From RUG14130 sp045598325 (GTDB lineage Bacteria; Bacillota; Clostridia; Christensenellales; Aristaeellaceae), in NCBI GenBank assembly GCA_045598325.1, contig JAZLLT010000046.1, forward strand, positions 1 to 22,485: a DNA stretch of 22,485 bases, in the 5' to 3' direction. The position numbers and the translations under genes are program-made. Positions 1 to 5,589 of this stretch are shown one piece after another (position 1 is the first letter of the stretch; the number at the start of each line of letters is the position of its first letter). The notes under the pieces were generated by a model. That model saw nothing but the letters and a program-made list of their open reading frames with translations. It did not search any database and had not been told where the DNA came from.

Positions 1-1
1 C

Positions 2-1474
2 AAGAAGAGCGAAGCAGTCGGCAAGGGCCTGGGCGCTTCCCCCGGAGCCGCCTGCGGCAAGGTCGTCTTCACCGCTGTAGACGCCGAAGTCTGGGCTTCC
101 AAGGGCGAAAAGGTCGTTCTGGTCCGCCTTGAGACCTCTCCCGAAGACATCACCGGCATGAAGAGCGCGCAGGGCATCCTGACCGTGCGCGGCGGCATGA
201 CCAGCCACGCGGCAGTCGTTGCCCGCGGCATGGGCAAGTGCTGTGTTTCCGGCTGCGGCGATATCAAGATGGACGAAGAGAACAAGTGCTTCACCCTCGC
301 CGGCAAGACCTATTACGAGGGCGACTTCATCTCCATCGACGGCTCCACCGGCAACATCTTTGACGGCATCATCCCCACCGTTGACGCCACCATCGCCGGC
401 GAATTCGGCCGCATCATGGCCTGGGCCGATGAGTTCCGCACTCTGAAAGTCCGCACCAACGCCGACACTCCCGCCGACGCCAGGAAGGCCCGCGAACTGG
501 GCGCCGAAGGTATCGGCCTGTGCCGCACCGAGCATATGTTCTTCGAAGCCGACCGCATCGCCGCATTCCGCGAGATGATCTGCTCCGATACCGTCGAAGG
601 CCGCGAAGCAGCCCTCGAGAAGATCCTGCCCTATCAGCAGGGTGACTTTGAGAAACTGTACGAGGCTCTGGAAGGCTATCCCGTGACCATCCGCTTCCTG
701 GATCCCCCGCTGCATGAGTTCGTGCCCAACACCGAGGACGAAATCGCGCTGCTCGCCAAGGCCCAGCACAAGACCGTCGAGGACATCAAGGCCATCATCG
801 CGAGCCTGCACGAGTTCAACCCCATGATGGGTCACCGCGGATGCCGCCTCGCCGTCACCTATCCCGAGATTGCCCGCATGCAGACCAAGGCCGTCATCCG
901 CGCCGCTCTGAATGTGAAGAAGGCTCATCCCGACTGGGCAATCAAGCCCGAGATCATGATTCCCCTCGTCTGCGAAGTCAAGGAACTCAAGTTCGTGAAG
1001 TCTGTCGTCGTTGAGACCGCGGACGCCGAAATCAAGGCAGCCGGCAGCGACCTCACCTACGAAGTCGGCACCATGATCGAGATCCCCCGCGCCGCGCTGA
1101 CCGCCGACGAAATCGCCAAGGAAGCGGACTTCTTCTGCTTCGGCACCAACGACCTGACCCAGATGACCTTCGGCTTCAGCCGTGACGACGCAGGCAAGTT
1201 CCTGAACGCCTACTACGATACCAAGATCTTCGAAAACGATCCCTTCGCCAGGCTGGACCAGACCGGCGTAGGCAAACTGATGGAGATGTCCATCAAACTG
1301 GGCCGTCCCGTGAATCCCAACCTCCATGTGGGCATTTGCGGTGAGCACGGCGGCGATCCCACCTCCGTGGAATTCTGCCACAAGCTCGGCCTCAACTATG
1401 TTTCCTGCTCTCCCTTCCGCCTGCCGATCGCCCGCCTCGCAGCAGCACAGGCCGCTATCAAGGATAAGCAGTAA
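2..1474 (+). CDS. ppdK: Pyruvate, phosphate dikinase, C-terminal part (5' end outside window)
   Basis: Interconverts ATP, phosphate and pyruvate with AMP, pyrophosphate and PEP; in fermentative clostridia it acts in cytoplasmic PEP/pyruvate metabolism. The reading frame is open from base 2, so about 490 residues are present out of the roughly 875 usual for the family, and the ATP-grasp domain lies upstream. The swivelling phosphohistidine domain is visible, with 'GGMTSHAAVVARGMG' and the catalytic His codon at 206-208. The PEP/pyruvate TIM-barrel follows: 'GLCRTEHMFF' and 'TIRFLDPPLHEF' supply the PEP-binding arginines, 'FGTNDLTQMTFGFSRDD' the metal and substrate site, and 'HVGICGEHGGDP' near the end the proton-donor cysteine. 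No key residue is missing. A strong terminator follows the stop within 15 bases, so this gene ends its transcript. The identification is secure; PEP synthase is less likely because of the PPDK-type spacing and C-terminus. Confidence 0.97.
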   Translation, partial: KKSEAVGKGLGASPGAACGKVVFTAVDAEVWASKGEKVVLVRLETSPEDITGMKSAQGILTVRGGMTSHAAVVARGMGKCCVSGCGDIKMDEENKCFTLAGKTYYEGDFISIDGSTGNIFDGIIPTVDATIAGEFGRIMAWADEFRTLKVRTNADTPADARKARELGAEGIGLCRTEHMFFEADRIAAFREMICSDTVEGREAALEKILPYQQGDFEKLYEALEGYPVTIRFLDPPLHEFVPNTEDEIALLAKAQHKTVEDIKAIIASLHEFNPMMGHRGCRLAVTYPEIARMQTKAVIRAALNVKKAHPDWAIKPEIMIPLVCEVKELKFVKSVVVETADAEIKAAGSDLTYEVGTMIEIPRAALTADEIAKEADFFCFGTNDLTQMTFGFSRDDAGKFLNAYYDTKIFENDPFARLDQTGVGKLMEMSIKLGRPVNPNLHVGICGEHGGDPTSVEFCHKLGLNYVSCSPFRLPIARLAAAQAAIKDKQ

Positions 1475-1488
1475 TCCTTCCATTTCAA

Positions 1489-1516
1489 AGCCCTCCGGAG
1501 ACGGAGGGCTTTTCTG
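1489..1516 (+). terminator. Intrinsic terminator of ppdK
   Basis: AGCCCTCCG (1489-1497) pairs with CGGAGGGCT (1502-1510) around a GAGA loop, followed by TTTTCT. It lies 14 bases after the ppdK stop codon. Confidence 0.93.
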
Positions 1517-1545
1517 TTGCAAACAATCGGAAAACATGGTATAAT
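1517..1545 (+). promoter_or_regulatory. Sigma-A promoter for leader ORF and phosphotransferase
   Basis: TTGCAA (1517-1522), a 17-base spacer and TATAAT (1540-1545). It begins directly after the ppdK terminator, so the phosphotransferase is an independent unit. The predicted transcript starts near 1552. Confidence 0.85.
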
Positions 1546-1576
1546 CGCTCGATCAAATGTAAAGGAGGCGATCGGC

Positions 1577-1633
1577 ATGAAACAGATGAGCCGCGAGAAG
1601 AATGATATTTTGACTGAGGTACTGAGCAAATAG
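1577..1633 (+). CDS. Short leader ORF (18 aa) upstream of phosphotransferase
   Basis: This 19-codon ORF encodes 'MKQMSREKNDILTEVLSK' and is preceded by a near-perfect ribosome binding site, AAAGGAGG at 1561-1568, better than that of the large gene after it. It lies inside the transcript from the 1517-1545 promoter. A 7-bp hairpin, GCAGGCA/TGCCTGC (1637-1656), follows its stop, just before the weaker AAAGGG site of the phosphotransferase. This arrangement is typical of a leader peptide or translational coupling, but the peptide has no run of a particular amino acid, so no effector can be named. It could also be the remnant of a lost gene. I do not recognise the sequence. Confidence 0.45.
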   Translation: MKQMSREKNDILTEVLSK

Positions 1634-1670
1634 CGCGCAGGCACATTGTTGCCTGCAGAAAGGGCAAACA

Positions 1671-2657
1671 ATGCTTCCGTTAAAATATCAATACGAGAAT
1701 TTTGATCTGGCAAAGGAGATCCTTTGCCGCTACGATTACAGCGAAAAGCACCTTGATGAGATGCTCGGCCACTTCCGCATCTCGTCAAACGCCATCTATC
1801 CCTTCCTCACCGAAAGCAGGAAATTCTGCTTTCTGAGGCTCTCCCCGGTCGAAGAGAAAGCCCCATCCGAGGTGGAAAGCGAACTCCGTTTCATTGAGTG
1901 GCTCCGCGAAAAGGGCTATCCCGTCATGAGGCCCTACCCCATGAAGAACGGGCTTCTGCGCGATGTCATCGAAACAAAGTGGGGCACCTGCAATGTTACC
2001 TGCTTCGAGAATGTCGAGAGTGATACACCGGAGGACTATGACGGCGATGTTTCCGTAGCCTACGGTTACGGACGGACGCTGGCGGAACTGCACAACCTGT
2101 CAGCAGAATATCCCTACGCGGGCGAGCGGAAAAGTTGCTTCGACCTGCTGGGCGAGGTGAGAGAGCGCTTTGCGCGTTATCAGGCGCCCGCGTTCCTGCT
2201 TGACGCCTGCGCGGAAGTCGGAAAGGCGCTTTCCCTGTTTCCGCGGGGCAGCGATGTGTTCGGTCTCATCCACTACGATTTTGAGCCGGACAATGTGCTG
2301 TATGACGAGGAAAGCGGCTGCTTCGGTGTCATCGACTTTGACGATGCCATCCGCTGCTGGTACACGCTCGACATCGCCCGCGCCATCGACGCCATGGACG
2401 ATGTGGTGGAAGACGAGCAGGTGGACGAGGCGGCTGCCGCGTTCCTCGAAGGCTACCGCAGCAAGCGGGCGCTGACGGAGGAACAACTCGATACTCTGCC
2501 CCTCATGCGAAAACTGGTCTCCCTGCAGGAGTACACGACCATCATCCATGTACTGGATGAGAAGTCGGACGGCGAACCCGGCTGGATGCTTGACATCCGC
2601 GGGAAGTTGAGCGGCAAGGCCGCCGCCATCCGCGCCTCCTTCTCCGAGGGCAAATAG
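1671..2657 (+). CDS. Phosphotransferase enzyme family protein (APH/HSK2 fold)
   Basis: A 328-residue cytoplasmic kinase-like protein of the aminoglycoside phosphotransferase/homoserine kinase type II superfamily. It has the catalytic loop 'HYDFEPDNVL' (H201, D203, N208) and the metal-binding 'IDFDD' (222-225). The N-terminal lobe starts with 'MLPLKYQYENF' and carries 'RISSNAIYPF' and 'FLRLSP', which matches the usual start and length of this clostridial family. The substrate is not evident. Relatives are often annotated as aminoglycoside phosphotransferases, but homologs in gut Clostridia are chromosomal and more likely act on a small metabolite or sugar-like alcohol. The start at 1671 has AAAGGG about seven bases upstream. 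It has its own promoter, a leader ORF in front and a terminator behind. A resistance function should not be assumed. Confidence 0.88.
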   Translation: MLPLKYQYENFDLAKEILCRYDYSEKHLDEMLGHFRISSNAIYPFLTESRKFCFLRLSPVEEKAPSEVESELRFIEWLREKGYPVMRPYPMKNGLLRDVIETKWGTCNVTCFENVESDTPEDYDGDVSVAYGYGRTLAELHNLSAEYPYAGERKSCFDLLGEVRERFARYQAPAFLLDACAEVGKALSLFPRGSDVFGLIHYDFEPDNVLYDEESGCFGVIDFDDAIRCWYTLDIARAIDAMDDVVEDEQVDEAAAAFLEGYRSKRALTEEQLDTLPLMRKLVSLQEYTTIIHVLDEKSDGEPGWMLDIRGKLSGKAAAIRASFSEGK

Positions 2658-2667
2658 TGACTCCCTT

Positions 2668-2697
2668 CCCCGCTCCGTCACGGAGCGGGGTTTCTTT
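2668..2697 (+). terminator. Intrinsic terminator after phosphotransferase
   Basis: CCCCGCTCCG (2668-2677) and CGGAGCGGGG (2681-2690) form a 10-bp stem with a 3-base loop, followed by TTTCTTT. Confidence 0.93.
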
Positions 2698-2744
2698 ACC
2701 CCGATTCTTTACGCGCATACAACAGTATCGGTCCAAATACTGTG

Positions 2745-2750
2745 TATAAT
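2745..2750 (+). promoter_or_regulatory. -10 element of MFS transporter promoter
   Basis: A perfect TATAAT lies 30 bases before the MFS start codon. No good -35 element is found at 16-18 bases upstream, so the promoter may be weak or need an activator. Confidence 0.5.
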
Positions 2751-2779
2751 ATGGACATCAAATCCTGCAGAGGCGCGAT

Positions 2780-4117
2780 ATGTATACGCTTATAGCCAAA
2801 TTGCGGCACATACTGGTAGACGACTGGTACATCGCGGGCGACCCGATGAGCAAGGACCGCTGGCGTTTGCTCCGGGCCATGTATACCTCAAACACCATCC
2901 GTGCGCTGTTCGGCGGCACCTTCTGGACGGGCATGCTGCTGTGTCTGAACGCGGACGATGCCTTCATCGGCACCATCGGCATGATTTCCTCCGCGGCGGG
3001 CATGCTGCAGATTTTGGGGCCTTTCTTCCTTGAGCATTTCGCCAAGCGCAAGAAGATGCTCATCATCATGCGCGCGATATTGTGGCTGTTCAATGTGGTG
3101 TTCATCGGCGTCATTCCTCTGTTCCCCGTGAGCCATCAGGCCATGCTGAGTCTCACCGCGATGGGCGTCGTCATCGTAAATGTGCTCAATACCTGCGTGA
3201 ACCCGGGCGTCGCCATCTGGCACACTCAGAGCATCCCGCAGAAAGTGCGCAGCGGTTTTTATTCTCTGTTCACCATGACCAACGGCGCACTGGTCGCGCT
3301 CGTCACCTTCCTCGCAGGTTTGCTGGTCGACAAGTTCGACTCCATGGGGATGCAGTATTACGGTCTGCTCCTCCTGCGCGGCATCGCGGCGCTGCTGTGC
3401 GTGTTCGAACTCGTCATGTATACAAAGATCCCGGAATACCCTTACAGCGAGAATCCCAATGCCTCCTTCCGCCTGCGGGACATGATCCCCAAAGCCGTCA
3501 AAGAGAAGCGCTATCTGCTCACCATCGTCGTGGGCATGATGTGGAGCCTCATCGCGGGCATCCCGGGCGGCTACTATTCCGTGTATCTGCTCAGTGACAT
3601 CAAACTTTCCTACTCCTATATTTCCATCATCGGCGCGTTCAATGTGCCCATCGTGCTCCTGTGCACGCCTATCTGGAAGAAGTGGCTCAAGCATTTCAGT
3701 TGGTTCCGCACGCTGTCCATTGCCATGTCCGCCTACGCCGTCATCTATCTCATGATGGCGATGGTGACAGGCAAAACCGTTCTGTGGATGTATCCCGCCT
3801 CCCAGATCCTTTCCTTCTTCTTCGGCATCGGCGTGAGCCTGCCTCTCACAGGCATCCCCTACGCGAACATCCCGAAAGAAAACCAGACCATCTACTACGG
3901 CGCGTATCAGACCGCCTGCAACCTCGCCGCGTTCGTCTCCGCCGCCGTCGGCAAATACTTCGTGCTTTGGGTGGGTGACCGCACCGTGACCGTTCAGGGG
4001 CTCACCCTGGGCGGCAAACAACTGGTGGTGCTGCTGACGGGCGCGCTGCTGCTCGCGGGCGCCTTCGCCGTCAACCGCATCCGCTCCCGCATGATCACCA
4101 TGAACGCGGATACTTGA
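2780..4117 (+). CDS. MFS transporter
   Basis: A 445-residue integral membrane protein with twelve hydrophobic segments in the order expected for the major facilitator superfamily. They begin around 'ALFGGTFWTGMLLCL' and end with 'LVVLLTGALLLAGAFAV', with a longer charged stretch between segments 6 and 7 (from 'YTKIPEYPYSENPN'). A loop 'WHTQSIPQKVRSGFYSL' sits in the first half, as in a common clostridial MFS family of unknown substrate. The N-terminal 40 residues are cytoplasmic and charged. The ribosome binding site is weak (GAGGCG). It is a single-gene unit. Its stop codon TGA lies inside the -35 box of the next promoter, so there is no room for a terminator directly after it. It is related in type to the MFS gene at 18881-20179 on the other strand but not a close copy. 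The substrate cannot be named. Confidence 0.88.
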   Translation: MYTLIAKLRHILVDDWYIAGDPMSKDRWRLLRAMYTSNTIRALFGGTFWTGMLLCLNADDAFIGTIGMISSAAGMLQILGPFFLEHFAKRKKMLIIMRAILWLFNVVFIGVIPLFPVSHQAMLSLTAMGVVIVNVLNTCVNPGVAIWHTQSIPQKVRSGFYSLFTMTNGALVALVTFLAGLLVDKFDSMGMQYYGLLLLRGIAALLCVFELVMYTKIPEYPYSENPNASFRLRDMIPKAVKEKRYLLTIVVGMMWSLIAGIPGGYYSVYLLSDIKLSYSYISIIGAFNVPIVLLCTPIWKKWLKHFSWFRTLSIAMSAYAVIYLMMAMVTGKTVLWMYPASQILSFFFGIGVSLPLTGIPYANIPKENQTIYYGAYQTACNLAAFVSAAVGKYFVLWVGDRTVTVQGLTLGGKQLVVLLTGALLLAGAFAVNRIRSRMITMNADT

Positions 4118-4142
4118 CAGCGCCGCCGGCGCGCGGTATACT
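4114..4142 (+). promoter_or_regulatory. Sigma-A promoter of the SAM riboswitch transcript
   Basis: Consensus TTGACA (4114-4119), a 17-base spacer and TATACT (4137-4142). The -35 box contains the TGA stop codon of the MFS gene. Predicted transcription start is near 4149, just upstream of the riboswitch. Confidence 0.88.
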
Positions 4143-4161
4143 ATCCTCACAATCGAAAATA

Positions 4162-4250
4162 CTGCCTATGAAGAGTGCGCGAGGGACAAGACCTGTGACC
4201 GCACAGCAACCTGCCGCAAGGTAAGGTGCTGATGCTTGACCGATGGGAAA
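4162..4250 (+). ncRNA. SAM-family riboswitch aptamer (SAM-I-like core, no P4)
   Basis: The sequence follows the S-box core: 'AAGAG', then 'GAGGGAC', 'GACC..TGTGA', 'AGCAACC' and 'AAGGTGCTgATGC'. P2 is formed by GTGCG (4175-4179) and CGCAC (4200-4204), P3 by ACCT (4209-4212) and AGGT (4219-4222), and P1 by CCTAT (4165-4169) and ATGGG (4243-4247, with one G-U pair). Between the GGTGCT motif and the P1 3' strand only about 15 bases remain, so the usual P4 hairpin is absent; this resembles SAM-IV or the SAM-I/IV variant class more than classical SAM-I. Such elements bind S-adenosylmethionine and turn off methionine or SAM genes. Here the downstream gene is a remnant, so the present role is unclear. 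Confidence 0.8.
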
Positions 4251-4255
4251 ATGAT

Positions 4256-4290
4256 AAAAACGCTCACCGGGACGATGGGTGTTTTTCTTT
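4256..4290 (+). terminator. Terminator of the riboswitch expression platform
   Basis: AAAAAC (4256-4261) and ACC (4266-4268) pair with GGT (4278-4280) and GTTTTT (4281-4286), with a GCTC bulge, ending in a T-rich tail. It starts nine bases after the aptamer P1, as expected for a transcriptional off switch. Confidence 0.7.
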
Positions 4291-4311
4291 GCCTCTTCAT
4301 GGATTTTTTGA

Positions 4312-4512
4312 GGAGGTACACCCTTCGGCGGCACGATGGTGCCCGCGCGGTTTTACCGGAAAGAAAAAGGTATCCTGTCCATCATGATCGAGGTGAACCG
4401 CCGCCTGTATCCGGACGCGCCGGACATCAAAAGCGCGCGCTTTGACGAAGTCCGCAGCCTCATGAACGAAGCCATCGCCTTACTTGAGAAACTTAACATA
4501 GACCGATATTGA
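4312..4512 (+). pseudogene. Remnant of N-formylglutamate amidohydrolase-like protein (C-terminus only)
   Basis: The frame is open from 4312, just after an in-frame TGA, to the stop at 4510-4512. It reads 'GGTPFGGTMVPARFYRKEKG' followed by 'SIMIEVNRRLYPD' and a charged helix ending 'LLEKLNIDRY'. This is the C-terminal pattern I associate with Firmicutes N-formylglutamate amidohydrolases (about 230-260 residues when complete); roughly the first 170-200 residues, with the metal-binding site, are missing. The first ATG is at 4336, but the good Shine-Dalgarno sequence (GAGGAGG, 4310-4316) is 20 bases away, too far for it, so translation is doubtful. A deletion probably joined the riboswitch to this fragment near 4300. 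The family assignment comes from memory of the motif and needs a profile search. Confidence 0.6.
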
Positions 4513-4537
4513 CAAAAAGCCATGTCTGCTGTAAAAT
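4509..4537 (+). promoter_or_regulatory. Promoter of tRNA-Trp
   Basis: TTGACA (4509-4514), a 17-base spacer and TAAAAT (4532-4537), 22 bases before the mature tRNA 5' end. The -35 box contains the TGA stop of the remnant gene. Confidence 0.85.
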
Positions 4538-4558
4538 AATACAGTCGCAGGGCGACGA

Positions 4559-4629
4559 AGGGGCATGGTGTAATGGTAACACGTGGGTCTCCAAAACCTT
4601 TGTTCTGAGTTCGAATCTTAGTGCCCCTG
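4559..4629 (+). tRNA. trnW: tRNA-Trp (anticodon CCA)
   Basis: The cloverleaf can be drawn. The acceptor is AGGGGCA (4559-4565) with TGCCCCT (4622-4628) and discriminator G4629. The D arm is GTGT/ACAC around AATGGTA. The anticodon loop is CTCCAAA, giving anticodon CCA for codon UGG. The T arm is CTGAG/CTTAG with loop TTCGAAT. CCA is not encoded. The anticodon stem TGGGT/ACCTT is weak: one T-T mismatch at the base and one G-U pair. The variable loop has four bases. A dedicated promoter and terminator flank the gene, so it is probably functional. Confidence 0.85.
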
Positions 4630-4631
4630 GC

Positions 4632-4670
4632 AAGAATGGCTGCTTTGTATCGAAGCAGCCATTCTTTTTT
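4632..4670 (+). terminator. Intrinsic terminator of tRNA-Trp
   Basis: AAGAATGGCTGCTT (4632-4645) and AAGCAGCCATTCTT (4653-4666) form a 14-bp perfect stem with a 7-base loop, followed by more T residues. It begins two bases after the mature tRNA. Confidence 0.95.
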
Positions 4671-4818
4671 GCCTCCGCCGGGAGGCGAAAAACGCCGCAT
4701 AGCCGTTGTTTTCCGGTTCTGTCTATTTTTTCACATTTCCGGCTTTTTTTCAGTAGCCAATCCCCGTATTCCATCGTATAAATGAGTGAAAATAAAAAAA
4801 AACACGGAGGCAAACACC

Positions 4819-5145
4819 ATGAAAACCAATGACAACAAACTCAACGCAAACATCCTTCCCGACGAGCCCCTGAAGAACGCGGTCGGCGGCTCCGGCTCCA
4901 CCGAAACCAAGTACCACATCGGCGAATACCTTCGGTATTACGACATCACCAACATCCGCTACGAAATCGTCGGAATCGGCGCGGTCGATATGTTCGGTGA
5001 CCAGAAATACATTCTGGATGTGCAGAAGTATACGCGGATTCCCGGTTCACTCGCTTCCGGCAGCGGAGCCACCTACTCGTGGGTATCCACCGGTCTTATC
5101 GAAAAGTTCGAAAGTATTCTCGATCAGCGCTTTCACAGGATCTGA
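4819..5145 (+). CDS. Small protein with double-glycine leader (putative secreted peptide)
   Basis: A 108-residue protein. The start at 4819 is chosen because GGAGG (4806-4810) lies eight bases upstream; a GTG at 4786 has no such site. Residues 1-24 look like a bacteriocin-type leader: hydrophilic, acidic 'LPDEPLKN' and then 'AVGG' immediately before 'SGS'. Such leaders are normally cut after GG by a C39-peptidase ABC exporter. The 84-residue remainder is not helical or cysteine-rich. It has tyrosine-rich, beta-like segments ('YHIGEYLRYYD', 'YEIVGIG', 'YILDVQKY') and a Gly/Ser-rich linker around 'LASGSGATYSW'. No exporter, immunity or modification gene is nearby, so it would depend on a distant transporter. 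A TATAAA at 4777-4782 may be its -10. I do not recognise a known family; a plain cytoplasmic hypothetical protein is the alternative. Confidence 0.65.
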   Translation: MKTNDNKLNANILPDEPLKNAVGGSGSTETKYHIGEYLRYYDITNIRYEIVGIGAVDMFGDQKYILDVQKYTRIPGSLASGSGATYSWVSTGLIEKFESILDQRFHRI

Positions 5146-5152
5146 TCCTTCC

Positions 5153-5226
5153 GGGTATCCGCATAAACCGGAAAATACACGCGGCATGTCTTCCCGCGAA
5201 TGAGCAGATACCCTGTTTTCCGGTTT
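5153..5226 (+). ncRNA. Possible structured RNA with pseudoknot downstream of the leader-peptide gene
   Basis: GGGTATC (5153-5159) can pair with GATACCC (5207-5213), and AAACCGGAAAA (5165-5175) with TTTTCCGGTTT (5216-5226). The two helices interlock as A-B-A'-B', with a local CGCGG/CCGCG hairpin (5180-5184/5194-5198) inside. Both long helices are perfect. The element lies between the small protein gene and a terminator. It could be a 3' UTR structure or an inverted-repeat relic. Confidence 0.35.
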
Positions 5227-5267
5227 GGATCCTTCTTTCACAAATGACGCCAAAGGCATACGAAGTA

Positions 5268-5295
5268 AAACGCCGTCCCGAGGGACGGCGTTTCT
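5268..5295. terminator. Bidirectional intrinsic terminator between convergent genes
   Basis: AAACGCCGTCC and GGACGGCGTTT form the stem around CGAG. T-rich tails lie on both strands, so it serves the plus gene ending at 5145 and the minus gene ending at 5310. Confidence 0.9.
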
Positions 5296-5309
5296 TTGTC
5301 TGAATCGGT

Positions 5310-5576
5310 TTATTCCTTATTGTTCTTCATGTCGGCCTTGACGGCGAGGTCGGTGCGGATATCCGAGTTTTCCACCATTTCCCCGAATCCGTACAGCACA
5401 AACGAGCCAATCCAGGAAAAGAGTGTTCCGAGAACGATGGTGAGCAGTCCCGGCAGAACACCGCTGCTCCCCGTACCCGCCATTATCGCAATTCCGCCGA
5501 TGACGGACGCGACGATTCCAATCCAGCACAGTACCTTTGCCAGCATTTTGATTTTCGCGCCGATGTTAACAAACAT
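5310..5576 (-). CDS. Small membrane protein, hypothetical
   Basis: An 88-residue protein that begins 'MFVNIGAKIKMLAKVLCWIG'. The start at 5576 is preceded by AAGGAGG (5586-5592 on the minus strand). A short N-terminal amphipathic part is followed by two hydrophobic segments, about residues 12-34 and 40-65, separated by 'GTGSSG', and a polar C-terminus ending 'VKADMKNNKE'. Proteins with this pattern, a glycine-rich hairpin and 'SWIGSFVLYGFGEMVENSD', are common in clostridial genomes, often without assigned function. It lies 13 bases after the larger membrane protein, whose last codons overlap the region of its ribosome binding site, so the two are one operon. It ends at a bidirectional terminator. 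The function is unknown. Confidence 0.8.
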   Translation of the reverse strand: MFVNIGAKIKMLAKVLCWIGIVASVIGGIAIMAGTGSSGVLPGLLTIVLGTLFSWIGSFVLYGFGEMVENSDIRTDLAVKADMKNNKE

Positions 5577-5589
5577 ATTTCCATCCTCC

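Noticed and set aside
1671..2657. Antibiotic-resistance aminoglycoside phosphotransferase
   Set aside because: Only the general fold motifs match, there is no mobile element around, and this family is usual on clostridial chromosomes. No resistance claim can be supported.
2888..4150. Long minus-strand frame opposite the MFS gene
   Set aside because: The translation is rich in His, Asp and Glu without membrane segments or motifs, while the plus strand gives twelve hydrophobic segments.
4236..4445. Plus-strand frame of 69 codons starting in the riboswitch region
   Set aside because: It starts within the aptamer and terminator, has no ribosome binding site and is out of frame with the amidohydrolase-like remnant.
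4782..4832. Tiny ORF (16 codons) overlapping the ribosome binding site of the leader-peptide gene
   Set aside because: It begins inside the likely -10 box and has no ribosome binding site of its own.
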